Source of the DNA: CAMAPP01 sp046153685
GTDB lineage: Bacteria > Pseudomonadota > Alphaproteobacteria > CADEGL01
Assembly (NCBI GenBank): GCA_046153685.1
Contig: JBJXGH010000024.1
Span: 1-10,382, forward strand
Direction: 5' to 3'
DNA: 10,382 nucleotides
The first letter of the stretch is position 1. The number at the start of each line of letters is the position of its first letter. Below, piece after piece: positions 1-6,196 of the stretch. Under the pieces are notes generated by a model. The model made no database searches and was not told the origin of the DNA. It worked only from the letters and a program-made list of their open reading frames with translations. Made by a program: the position numbers and the translations under genes.

Positions 1-148
1 CGTGATGGGCGAACCAGCGCGCCTGAAGCGGCCAGACCGTATGGTCCATGCCCGCGCCGTGCACGAACACAACGACCGGGCGCGCCGGGTCGAATGCGCG
101 CCCGCCCGTGCCCGCGAATACCGTGCGGCCCGCCACGCGGAATTCCAT
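1..148 (-). CDS. alpha/beta-fold hydrolase, N-terminal fragment (runs off left edge)
   Basis: Only the first 49 codons are in the window; the gene continues past position 1. The visible protein begins MEFRVAGRTVFAGTGG and reaches VVVFVHGAGMDHTVW at about residues 25-39. This is the first core beta strand followed by the HG oxyanion-hole motif (H30-G31) of alpha/beta hydrolases. The nucleophile elbow and the rest of the triad are outside, so substrate and reaction cannot be assigned. The ATG at 148 lies 3 nt after the metY stop codon, with an AAGGG-like ribosome site inside the end of metY, so translation is probably coupled to metY. It may therefore be a small esterase or lyase co-expressed with methionine synthesis, but that is inference from position only. 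Family assignment is fairly secure; function is unknown. Confidence 0.8.
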   Translation of the reverse strand, partial: MEFRVAGRTVFAGTGGRAFDPARPVVVFVHGAGMDHTVWPLQARWFAHH

Positions 149-151
149 CCC

Positions 152-1447
152 TCAGCCCTTCCGCGCCGCGGCGAGCGCGCGCCCCAGGTCTTGGATGAGG
201 TCGTCCGCGTCCTCGAGTCCGACGGACAGTCGGACCAATTCCTCGCCGATGCCGGCGGCCTTCAACGACGCGGCGTCCATCTGCTGATGCGTGGTGCTCG
301 CGGGATGGATGACGAGGGATTTTGCGTCGCCGACATTGGCGAGGTGCGAAAACAGGCGCACGCTTTCGATGAAGCGCTTGCCGGCCGCGCGCCCGCCCTT
401 GATGCCGAAGCTGAACACCGCGCCGCAGCCCTCGGGCAACAGAACCTTGGCGCGCGCGTGATCGGGATGGCTGGCAAGATCGGGATAGCCGACCCAGGCG
501 ACATCCGGCGATGATGCGAGGTAATTCGCCACCAGGCGCGCGTTTTCGACATGGCGCGCCATGCGGACATGGAGGGTTTCGAGGCCCTGGAGCAGATAGA
601 ACGCGTTCTGAGGGCTCAAGCACGCGCCGAAATCGCGCAAGCCCTCGGCGCGCGCGCGCATGACGAAAGCCTGCGGGCCGAACTCCTCGGCGAAATCGAG
701 ACCGTGATAGCCGGCATAAGGCGTGGTCAGGGTCGGGAATTTGCCCGAGCCTTCCCAATCGAAGCGCCCGCCATCGATCACCACCCCGCCAATGGCGATG
801 CCGTGACCGCCGATGAACTTGGTCGCGGAATGGAATACGAGATCGGCGCCGTGCTCGAAGGGCCGGAATAGCGCGGGTGTCGCGAAGGTGTTGTCGATCA
901 GCACCGGAATCTTGGCCGCGTGCGCGATGGCCGCGATCGCCGGCAGGTCCATGATTTCGAGGCCGGGATTTCCCAAGGTCTCGCCGAACACCAGGCGCGT
1001 TTCGGGCCGGATCGCGCGGCGGAAGCCCTCGTTATCGCGCGGATCGACAAAACTCGCCGTGATGCCGAAGCGCGGCAGGGTATGGGCGAACAGATTATGG
1101 CTGCCGCCGTAGATGGACGAGGACGACACGATATGCCCGCCCGCACCCATGAGCGTGGCGATGGCAAGGTGCAGGGCCGCCTGTCCGCTCGCCGTCGCGA
1201 CCGCGCCAACTCCGCCCTCGAGCGCGGCCATGCGCTCCTCGAACACCGCGACGGTCGGGTTGGAGATGCGCGAATAGATATGACCCGCGCGTTCGAGATT
1301 GAACAACTCGGCCGCGTGATCGGCATCGGCGAAAACATAGGACGTGGTCTGGTAGATCGGCACGGCGCGCGCGCCGGTCGTCGGATCGGGCTGCTGGCCC
1401 GCATGCAGGGCAAGCGTGCCGAATTTGAGGAAATTGGGATCGGCCAT
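152..1447 (-). CDS. metY: O-acetylhomoserine sulfhydrylase (O-acetylhomoserine aminocarboxypropyltransferase)
   Basis: A 431-residue PLP enzyme of the Cys/Met metabolism family, cytoplasmic. It should convert O-acetylhomoserine plus sulfide to homocysteine, the direct-sulfhydrylation route to methionine. Family motifs appear in order: LALHAGQQPDP (12-22), IYSRISNPT (57-65), ASGQAA (86-91), DNTFATP (185-191) and the PLP-lysine segment HSATKFIGGHG with K210. The long insert after residue 220 (FDWEGSGKFP onward, to LRDFGAC) and the length above 420 residues favour MetY over the shorter MetZ/MetB-type enzymes of about 400. The frame is open upstream to 1723, but the ATG at 1447 gives the usual N-terminus just ahead of the LALHAG motif; the upstream 92 residues are Arg/Pro-rich and unlike the family. 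The ribosome site before 1447 is weak. The downstream hydrolase follows after 3 nt. Confidence 0.93.
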   Translation of the reverse strand: MADPNFLKFGTLALHAGQQPDPTTGARAVPIYQTTSYVFADADHAAELFNLERAGHIYSRISNPTVAVFEERMAALEGGVGAVATASGQAALHLAIATLMGAGGHIVSSSSIYGGSHNLFAHTLPRFGITASFVDPRDNEGFRRAIRPETRLVFGETLGNPGLEIMDLPAIAAIAHAAKIPVLIDNTFATPALFRPFEHGADLVFHSATKFIGGHGIAIGGVVIDGGRFDWEGSGKFPTLTTPYAGYHGLDFAEEFGPQAFVMRARAEGLRDFGACLSPQNAFYLLQGLETLHVRMARHVENARLVANYLASSPDVAWVGYPDLASHPDHARAKVLLPEGCGAVFSFGIKGGRAAGKRFIESVRLFSHLANVGDAKSLVIHPASTTHQQMDAASLKAAGIGEELVRLSVGLEDADDLIQDLGRALAAARKG

Positions 1448-1764
1448 GGGCGACCACCGCTGTGGGACGACCCTTGAAGCCGCCCGGAAAACGAGCGGCA
1501 TCAAACCACCACGGCCCATCTTGGCACAAGGCGGGAAAGATACGAGTGGTCGGGGAGGACGTGGGCGCGTGGGGCAGATGCGCGGAGGCGCGCCAAACAG
1601 CGGGTTTCGGCGAGGCACAAAAAAAATGGGCCGCACGAGGCGGCCCAAATGGGGAACAGGGAGGCATGAACGAGGGTTGGATGGGAGACATCCATGACGG
1701 GCGGCGAACCGCCGTCGAGACAAACCCTATGCCGGAGCCCTTAAAGACAGGTTAACGCGCAAGC
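1448..1764. other. intergenic region between bdhA-like gene and metY
   Basis: These 317 bases contain no convincing gene. On the minus strand they hold the 3' end of the bdhA transcript, then a small stem-loop at 1696-1716 (stem GCGG/CCGC with a UUCG loop in minus-strand RNA, plus an outer GACG/CGTC helix beside one bulged base), then the intrinsic terminator at 1619-1646. The remaining roughly 170 bases (1448-1618) must carry the metY promoter and leader. I could not pick a clear -35/-10 pair there. I looked for a SAM-II riboswitch, which often precedes met genes in alphaproteobacteria, and did not recognise one. Confidence 0.6.
1619..1646 (-). terminator. rho-independent terminator of the DUF1192-bdhA unit
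   Basis: Read on the minus strand, GGGCCGC (1646-1640) and GCGGCCC (1634-1628) form a perfect 7-bp GC stem with a 5-nt loop. One base after the stem comes a run of eight T residues (1626-1619). It lies 119 nt past the bdhA-like stop codon and 172 nt before the metY start, so it separates two minus-strand transcription units. A role as a conditional attenuator of metY is possible but nothing seen supports it. Confidence 0.8.
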
Positions 1765-2559
1765 TCAGCGCGCCGAAATGCCGCCATCGATGGAAAGCGC
1801 CGCCCCCGTGACCGGGGAGGCCTCGTCCGAGCAAAGATAGGCGACCAGCGCGCCGATTTCATCCGGCGCGACAAAGCGCCTGTTCGGTTGGCCCGCGAGC
1901 AGAATGCGCGAGGCCTGATCGAACGATACGCCCTCGCGCTGTGCAATCACCTCGATTTGCGGTCGCGACATGCCCGAGAGCACCCAGCCGGGACAAATGG
2001 CATTGCAGGTGATCCCCGCCTCGGCCGTCTCCAACGCGACCGCCTTAGTCAGACCGATGATGCCGAACTTGGAGGCGCAATAGGCCGATTTGTTCGGCGA
2101 ACCGTGCAGACCGCTGGCGGAGGCGTTGTTGATGACGCGCCCCCAGGCGCGCTTGCGCATACCGGGAACGGCCGCGCGGATGGCGTGAAAGGCGGCAGTC
2201 AGGTTGACCGCGATCAGCGCGTCCCAGCGTTCGGGCGGAAATTCCTCGACGCGCGCCACATGCTGAATACCGGCATTGTTCACGAGGATGTCGAGCGCGC
2301 CCATATTGCGCTCGGCCTGCTCGACCATGCGCACGACCTCCGAGGGATGGCGCAGATCGGCGCCGTCGAAAAACACGCGACCATCGCCCGCCGCCTTGAT
2401 CTCGTCGAGCACGCGTTCAATCGCCGCCGCCTCGCCAAAGCCGTTCACGGTGACCGTAGCGCCTCTCGCCGCCAGCGCCTTGGCGATGCCAAGTCCCATG
2501 CCGCTCGTCGAACCCGTGACGAGGGCGCTCCGGCCCTTCAGATTGGCTGCTGCATTCAC
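1765..2559 (-). CDS. bdhA: 3-hydroxybutyrate dehydrogenase-like SDR
   Basis: A 264-residue classical short-chain dehydrogenase, cytoplasmic, expected to interconvert (R)-3-hydroxybutyrate and acetoacetate with NAD in polyhydroxybutyrate or ketone-body metabolism. Visible elements: cofactor loop TGSTSGMG (15-22), LVNNAGIQH (92-100), N119, catalytic S147, Y160 and K164, and ITCNAICPGW (183-192), which is typical of BdhA. Compared from memory with the Pseudomonas fragi enzyme, the carboxylate contacts Gln94, Lys152 and Gln196 and the pocket Trp187 correspond to Q99, K157, Q201 and W192 here. The His144 position is S149, and the Trp257 position near the C-terminus is I261. Substrate range may therefore differ from a strict 3-hydroxybutyrate dehydrogenase. 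The start is GTG with GGGGGA 7 nt upstream. It lies 36 nt after DUF1192, probably in one transcript. Confidence 0.75.
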   Translation of the reverse strand: MNAAANLKGRSALVTGSTSGMGLGIAKALAARGATVTVNGFGEAAAIERVLDEIKAAGDGRVFFDGADLRHPSEVVRMVEQAERNMGALDILVNNAGIQHVARVEEFPPERWDALIAVNLTAAFHAIRAAVPGMRKRAWGRVINNASASGLHGSPNKSAYCASKFGIIGLTKAVALETAEAGITCNAICPGWVLSGMSRPQIEVIAQREGVSFDQASRILLAGQPNRRFVAPDEIGALVAYLCSDEASPVTGAALSIDGGISAR

Positions 2560-2595
2560 GTTTCGTCCCCCATTTTGTCGATTTGCCGTTGACGC

Positions 2596-2778
2596 TCAGC
2601 GCTTGAAAAATGCTTCCGCCGCGTTCTTGTGCGACGATTTGCCCTTGATCGCGGCACGCGCGCGCGCGATTTCCTCTTCGAGCTCGGCGATATAGCCTTC
2701 GATTTCGCGCACCGCGAGCACGTCGAGATTGCGCTTCTCGATCCGCTTGGTGCGCGGCTCCAGGTCTTCCGGCTCCAT
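2596..2778 (-). CDS. DUF1192 family small protein
   Basis: A 60-residue protein starting MEPEDLEPRTKR and ending AAEAFFKR, with a charged helix IEGYIAELEEEIARARAAI in the middle that should form a short coiled coil. The N-terminal D-LEP motif, the central acidic helix and the terminal FFKR are the pattern of DUF1192, a small protein of alphaproteobacteria with no established function. The ATG at 2778 is chosen because GGAGGT (2788-2783) stands 4 nt upstream and because family members start here; the frame is open to 2832 but those residues lie over the promoter region. It is the first gene of a minus-strand unit with the bdhA-like gene, and is divergent from the quinone oxidoreductase with a 78-nt gap. 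No signal peptide or membrane segment is visible. Confidence 0.85.
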   Translation of the reverse strand: MEPEDLEPRTKRIEKRNLDVLAVREIEGYIAELEEEIARARAAIKGKSSHKNAAEAFFKR

Positions 2779-2809
2779 ATTTACCTCCGCTTGCGCTCTT
2801 TCGCCGGGA

Positions 2810-2815
2810 ATTATA
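2810..2815 (-). promoter_or_regulatory. probable -10 element for DUF1192-bdhA, in a divergent promoter region
   Basis: The minus strand carries an exact TATAAT here. Transcription would start around 2803, giving a leader of about 25 nt before the DUF1192 ATG. No good -35 hexamer is found at 17 nt. The AT-rich patch 2810-2828 stands out in GC-rich surroundings and also contains plus-strand TATAAC (2812-2817) and CATAAC (2823-2828), so the quinone oxidoreductase promoter may overlap it. The match is by eye, with only one of two hexamers. Confidence 0.4.
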
Positions 2816-2856
2816 ACTCGATCATAACCCAACGGCGCGGACGAAAGGATCGAACG

Positions 2857-3870
2857 ATGACCATTCCACCCGAGATGAACGCCGTCCTATGCACCGGACC
2901 GGGCGGGCCCGAGGTGATGGTGCTCGGCCGCGTCCCGACGCCCAAACCCGGCCCCAGCGAGGTGCTGGTGCGCGTCACGGCGGCAGGCGTGAACCGACCC
3001 GATATCATGCAGCGTCAGGGCGCATATCCACCGCCGCCCGGCGCGCCCGATATCATGGGGCTCGAAATCGCCGGCACGGTCACCGCGCTCGGCGAGGGCA
3101 CGCATGGCCTGGCGCTCGGCGACAGGGTTACGGCCCTGGTCGCGGGCGGGGGTTATGCCGCGTATTGCGTGGCGCCCGCCTCGCTCTGCCTGCCGGTACC
3201 GCGCGGCCTGTCCATGATCGAGGCCGCGGGATTGCCCGAAACCGTCTTTACGGTCTGGGACAATGTCTTCACCCGCGGCCGGCTTGCGTCCGGCGAAAGC
3301 CTCCTGGTGCATGGCGGCACGAGCGGCATCGGCACGACCGCCATTCAGTTGGCCGTCGCGCGCGGCGCGCGCGTGATCGCGACCGCCGGCACCGACGAGA
3401 AATGCGCGTTCTGCCGCAAGCTCGGCGCCGCACGCGCGATCAATTACCGCACCGGAGATTTCGTCGCCGAGGCCAAGGCCATGACCGAGGGGCGCGGGGT
3501 CGATGTCGTGCTCGATATGGTGGGTGCGGAATATTTCGCCCGCAATGTCGCGGCGCTCGCGGTCGAAGGCCGATTGGTGTCGATCGCGACCCAGCGCGGC
3601 GCCAAGACCGAGCTCGACCTCGTGGCACTCATGGTGCGCCGGCTCACCCTCGCGGGCTCGACCCTTCGCCCGCGCTCGGTCGCGCTCAAGACCGCCATCG
3701 CCGAGGCGGTGCGCGCCCAGGTATGGCCGCTCATCGAAGCTGGGCGCGTGCGGCCCATCGTACACGCGACTTTCCCCCTGGCGCGCGCTTCCGACGCCCA
3801 CCGGCTCATGGAATCGGGGGTCCATACGGGCAAGATCATATTGGTGGCCGAAGGCGCCGAGGCCGTATAA
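2857..3870 (+). CDS. NAD(P)H:quinone oxidoreductase, zinc-free MDR family (PIG3-like)
   Basis: A 337-residue medium-chain dehydrogenase/reductase of the quinone oxidoreductase branch, expected to reduce quinones or activated enones with NADPH in the cytoplasm. The N-terminal GroES-like half includes VRVTAAGVNRPDIMQRQGAY (38-57, the quinone oxidoreductase signature region) and IMGLEIAGTV (66-75). The zinc-ligand set of alcohol dehydrogenases is not apparent. The nucleotide-binding half has VHGGTSGIGTTAIQLA (151-166), where AxxGxxG-type loops bind NADPH. VLDMVGAEYF and IVHATFPLARASDAHRLMESG near the end are typical of PIG3/TP53I3-like proteins. The ATG at 2857 follows AAGGA at 2844-2848. An in-frame ATG at 2875 is a less likely alternative. 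The gene is divergent from DUF1192 and is followed by the DUF1013 gene on the same strand, a neighbourhood I associate with alphaproteobacteria. Confidence 0.88.
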   Translation: MTIPPEMNAVLCTGPGGPEVMVLGRVPTPKPGPSEVLVRVTAAGVNRPDIMQRQGAYPPPPGAPDIMGLEIAGTVTALGEGTHGLALGDRVTALVAGGGYAAYCVAPASLCLPVPRGLSMIEAAGLPETVFTVWDNVFTRGRLASGESLLVHGGTSGIGTTAIQLAVARGARVIATAGTDEKCAFCRKLGAARAINYRTGDFVAEAKAMTEGRGVDVVLDMVGAEYFARNVAALAVEGRLVSIATQRGAKTELDLVALMVRRLTLAGSTLRPRSVALKTAIAEAVRAQVWPLIEAGRVRPIVHATFPLARASDAHRLMESGVHTGKIILVAEGAEAV

Positions 3871-3883
3871 AATCCCTCGACAC

Positions 3884-3946
3884 GCGGCCCCGAGGCCGCA
3901 AGCCCCCGCCCGGCGCCCGATAAGGCGCCAAACCCCGCGCGGGGGC
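3884..3946 (+). other. tandem inverted repeats between quinone oxidoreductase and trcR-like gene
   Basis: Two structures sit in the 98-nt spacer. The first is GCGGCC-CCGA-GGCCGC (3884-3899). The second is nested: an outer 8-bp helix GCCCCCGC (3902-3909) with GCGGGGGC (3939-3946), enclosing GGCGCC-CGATAA-GGCGCC (3912-3929). The T-rich but interrupted tract GATTCATTCTTAAG follows and runs into the ribosome site of the next gene. This could be a leaky terminator for the upstream gene or a structured leader of the downstream gene. The pairing is seen directly; the role is inferred. Confidence 0.55.
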
Positions 3947-3968
3947 GATTCATTCTTAAGGAGGACCG

Positions 3969-4697
3969 ATGGCGCAGCCTTTGATGCCCAAGGCCACCGC
4001 CGTTTGGCTGGTCGAAAACACGACGCTCACGTTCAAGCAGATCGCGGACTATTGTGGCCTGCACGAGCTTGAAATTCAGGCCATTGCCGATGGCGAGGTC
4101 GCGCCCGGCATGCATGGCATCAACCCCATGGCGAGCAATCAGCTCACGCCCGAGGAGTTGGAGCGCTGCCAGAACGACCCCAACGCGGCCATGGGTATGG
4201 CGAAAACCGATATTCCCATGCCCAAGGCGCGCACGCGCGGCGCGCGCTACACCCCCGTGGCCAAGCGCATGGAAAAGCCGGATGCCATCGACTGGCTGAT
4301 CAAAACCTACCCCGAGCTCCAGGACGCCCAGATCGGCAAGCTGCTCGGCACCACCAAACCGACGATCCAGGCGGTGCGCAATCGCAACCATTGGAATTCG
4401 CCAAACATCCGCGCGCGAAGCCCGGTGGAACTGGGCTTCTGCTCGCTGTCCGAACTCGACGCCGAGATCATCCGGGCACGGCGCGCCCTCCAGCGCGCCG
4501 AGGAGCGCAAGGCCCGCGCCGAACGCCGCGTTCAGCGCGATGCCGCGGGCCAGTCCGCCGGCGGCGCGCCGGCCGGAACGGAAAATGAGGAACACAATCT
4601 TGCACCCGATGCCGGAGATCATGCGGCGGCGCCGGAAGCCGTTCAGCACACCGCTCAGGCGGATGAAAACTCGGGCGAGCCCAACGCCAGTGGCTAA
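3969..4697 (+). CDS. DUF1013 family regulator (TrcR-like)
   Basis: A 242-residue DUF1013 protein, a family annotated in some databases as cell-cycle transcriptional regulator TrcR. Two helix-turn-helix-like segments are visible: TFKQIADYCGLHELEIQAIA (21-40) and DAQIGKLLGTTKPTIQAVRN (119-138), the latter followed by HWNSPNIRARSPVELGFCSL. Residues about 162-190 form a strongly charged helix (LDAEIIRARRALQRAEERKA), probably a coiled coil for oligomerisation. The last 50 residues are Ala/Glu/Gly-rich, probably disordered and poorly conserved. The start is supported by AAGGAGGA at 3958-3965, a strong ribosome site. It probably binds DNA in the cytoplasm; targets are unknown. It is preceded by a structured spacer and followed by hairpins and a terminator, so it may be the last gene of a unit with the quinone oxidoreductase. 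Confidence 0.85.
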   Translation: MAQPLMPKATAVWLVENTTLTFKQIADYCGLHELEIQAIADGEVAPGMHGINPMASNQLTPEELERCQNDPNAAMGMAKTDIPMPKARTRGARYTPVAKRMEKPDAIDWLIKTYPELQDAQIGKLLGTTKPTIQAVRNRNHWNSPNIRARSPVELGFCSLSELDAEIIRARRALQRAEERKARAERRVQRDAAGQSAGGAPAGTENEEHNLAPDAGDHAAAPEAVQHTAQADENSGEPNASG

Positions 4698-4714
4698 GCA
4701 CCATCCCAGCCGCC

Positions 4715-4797
4715 ATTCCAGGGGCTAGTTCCGCCACCGTTCCGGGGTTAGCCCCGCCGCCGTTCCGGGGTTAGCCCCGCCGCCGTTCCGGCGGGGC
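4715..4797 (+). repeat. short array of 23-bp GC-rich tandem repeats ending in a hairpin
   Basis: Two identical 23-bp units lie back to back at 4739-4761 and 4762-4784, each containing the small palindrome CGGGG-TTAG-CCCCG. A degenerate 24-bp copy precedes them (4715-4738, beginning ATTCCAGGGGCTAG). A third unit starts at 4785 with GTTCCG, then changes. The change creates a longer hairpin, GCCCCGCCG (4774-4782) with CGGCGGGGC (4789-4797), loop CCGTTC. The array begins 17 nt after the trcR-like stop codon. There is no spacer structure, so it is not CRISPR. Replication slippage is the simplest origin. Confidence 0.8.
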
Positions 4798-4815
4798 CTT
4801 GAACGAGGAATACGC

Positions 4816-4852
4816 GAGCCGGCGCTCTCCCAGAGAGCGCCGGTTCCGTTTT
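4816..4852 (+). terminator. rho-independent terminator after the trcR-like gene
   Basis: CCGGCGCTCT (4819-4828) pairs perfectly with AGAGCGCCGG (4834-4843) around a 5-nt loop. Three more pairs (one G-U) extend the stem outward to 4816/4846. TTCCGTTTT follows, with four T residues at 4849-4852. It lies 118 nt past the trcR-like stop and 120 nt before the oxygenase gene, insulating the two. The U-tract is short, but the stem is long. Confidence 0.7.
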
Positions 4853-4972
4853 GGCGCGCGTTCGTTTGGGCAGGTTCAGGGCCGACTCGACTTGCGGCCA
4901 GAATTTGACGCAATCTTTCCCACCAATGGTTTCAACGCTCGTTAAGCACTCGATTCATTTAGGGAGATCGCA

Positions 4973-6064
4973 ATGCTCGATAGCGTGCCCGAAATTTGGA
5001 CCACATTACCCGCGGGCCATTATCACCGCGACGACATCTATGCTCGCGAAAAAGAGCGAATTTTCTACAGCTCATGGTTTTGCGTCGGGCGCGCGGGCGA
5101 GGTCGAAAACCCGCGCGACTACATGGTGCGCAAGGTCGGCGATGAAAGCCTGGTCGTGCTGCGCGACGCGGACGGGGCGGTGCGCGCCTTCTACAATGTC
5201 TGTCCCCATCGCGGCCACCGGGTGTGCACCGCCACGGACGGCAAGCTCGCGGGCGGAGTGATGGCGTGCGGCTATCACCAATGGACCTTCGGCCTCGACG
5301 GCAAGCTGGTCGCGACCCCGCGCATGATGGACACGCCGGGCTTCGATAAGACCCATCACAGGCTGAAACCCGTCGCGGTGCAACTTTGGGAAGGCTTCGT
5401 CTTCGTCAATCTTGCCGAGCAGCCCGGCGCCTTCGAGCCCAATCTCGGCAATATCGGCGCACGCCTGCACGCCTACAACATGGCCACGCTGCGCCCCGCG
5501 CGCACCGCCGTGTACGACATGGCGGCGAATTGGAAGATCGTGGTCGAGAATTTCTGCGAGTGCTTCCACTGCCCCGGTGTGCATCCAGAGCTGTGCCATA
5601 TCATCCCGGGCTTCCGGTCGGGCAAGATCGAGCAGGAGAACCCTCATGGCGCGATCTTCCGCGAGGGCGGCCGCACCACAAATTTCGACGCCAAGACCGC
5701 CCGCCCGATGATCAGCACCACCGAATCCCAGGATCACCAGGGTTTCCGCAGCACCACCGTCTATCCCAATCTCCTGCTCGTGCTCGTACCCGATCACGTC
5801 CAGGCCTGGACGCTGTGGCCGACCGGGCCGCAAAGCACGCGCGTCGTGTTCGAGTGGCTGTTCGAGCCCAGGACAATGGCCCGGCCCGATTTCGACATGA
5901 ACGATGTCGGCGCCTTCATGGATCTGGTGAACAAGCAGGATCAGGACGTGTGCGAGCGCGTGCAGGAAGGCGTGCAATCGCGCGCCTTCGAACACGGCGT
6001 TTATTCGGCCGGAGAACACCTGCCGCGGAAGTTCAATCGCTGGGTCCTCGACCGCTTGTCCTGA
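4973..6064 (+). CDS. Rieske non-heme iron oxygenase, alpha subunit (CntA/GbcA/Stc2-like)
   Basis: A 363-residue Rieske oxygenase. The N-terminal Rieske domain binds a 2Fe-2S cluster through C77-P-H79 and C99-G-Y-H102 (CPHRGH at 77-82, CGYHQW at 99-104). The C-terminal catalytic domain has NWKIVVENFCECFHCPGVHP (186-205), giving iron ligands H199 and H204, with D323 in KQDQDVCERVQEG as the likely third. At the bridging position, where naphthalene dioxygenase has Asp205, this protein has E196. A Glu there is known for carnitine oxygenase CntA and its relatives acting on quaternary amines such as glycine betaine and stachydrine. An N-demethylation or hydroxylation of such a substrate is therefore the leading guess, not proven. 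AGGGAG (4961-4966) supports the ATG. No reductase partner is in the window. It converges on the SDR/ligase operon. A TTGACG at 4905-4910 lacks a matching -10. Confidence 0.88.
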   Translation: MLDSVPEIWTTLPAGHYHRDDIYAREKERIFYSSWFCVGRAGEVENPRDYMVRKVGDESLVVLRDADGAVRAFYNVCPHRGHRVCTATDGKLAGGVMACGYHQWTFGLDGKLVATPRMMDTPGFDKTHHRLKPVAVQLWEGFVFVNLAEQPGAFEPNLGNIGARLHAYNMATLRPARTAVYDMAANWKIVVENFCECFHCPGVHPELCHIIPGFRSGKIEQENPHGAIFREGGRTTNFDAKTARPMISTTESQDHQGFRSTTVYPNLLLVLVPDHVQAWTLWPTGPQSTRVVFEWLFEPRTMARPDFDMNDVGAFMDLVNKQDQDVCERVQEGVQSRAFEHGVYSAGEHLPRKFNRWVLDRLS

Positions 6065-6094
6065 AGGTCATACGGGCCTGACGAATATCGATCG

Positions 6095-6142
6095 CCCAAA
6101 CAAATCCGGCGCCGCGGATGTGCGGCGCCGGATTTGTTTGGG
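6095..6142. terminator. bidirectional terminator between convergent units
   Basis: A perfect 21-bp inverted repeat: 6095-6115 (CCCAAACAAATCCGGCGCCGC) pairs with 6122-6142 around the 6-nt loop GGATGT. The inner 8 pairs are GC-only, flanked by an A-rich left arm and a T-rich right arm (ATTTGTTT). RNA from either strand therefore ends as a GC hairpin followed by a U-rich tract. It lies 30 nt after the oxygenase stop and 42 nt after the stop of the last SDR, exactly between convergent genes. Confidence 0.85.
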
Positions 6143-6162
6143 TCGGATCGTTCGATCGGCCC

Positions 6163-6196
6163 GGCCGGTCCTTGACCGGCCCGACTAGTCCTTGAC
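6163..6196 (-). repeat. 9-bp direct repeat and small hairpin at the 3' end of SDR1
   Basis: GTCCTTGAC occurs at 6168-6176 and again at 6188-6196; the second copy encodes the last residues of SDR1 (VKD). The first copy lies within GGCCGGTC-CTT-GACCGGCC (6163-6181), an 8-bp stem with a 3-nt loop just downstream of the SDR1 stop. No T-run follows on the minus strand. It could be a 3'-end stabilising hairpin ahead of the main terminator, or the relic of a small duplication. Confidence 0.5.

Noticed and set aside
1448..1618. SAM-II or other methionine riboswitch in the metY leader
   Set aside because: I looked on the minus strand for the SAM-II core and pseudoknot pattern and saw no convincing match. 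A covariance-model search would be decisive.
1448..1723. N-terminal extension of metY by 92 in-frame residues
   Set aside because: The extension is Arg/Pro-rich, crosses the terminator hairpin and its T-run, and has no resemblance to MetY N-termini. The ATG at 1447 gives the normal family start.
2629..2856. Upstream extension of the quinone oxidoreductase frame
   Set aside because: It would overlap DUF1192 and the promoter region and adds no family sequence. The ATG at 2857 has a ribosome site and the expected N-terminus.
4715..4797. CRISPR array
   Set aside because: Units are directly adjacent with no spacers, only 23 bp long, and there are no cas genes.
4905..4933. Sigma-70 promoter for the oxygenase gene based on TTGACG
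   Set aside because: The -35-like hexamer is good, but no -10-like hexamer lies 16-18 nt downstream, so no promoter is called.
5072..6019. Long open frame antisense to the Rieske oxygenase
   Set aside because: It is the mirror of GC-biased codons in a strongly supported gene; its composition is Arg/Ala/Gly/His-rich without recognisable domains. The same applies to the antisense frame at 3444-4649 and to the frames opposite the SDRs and the ligase.
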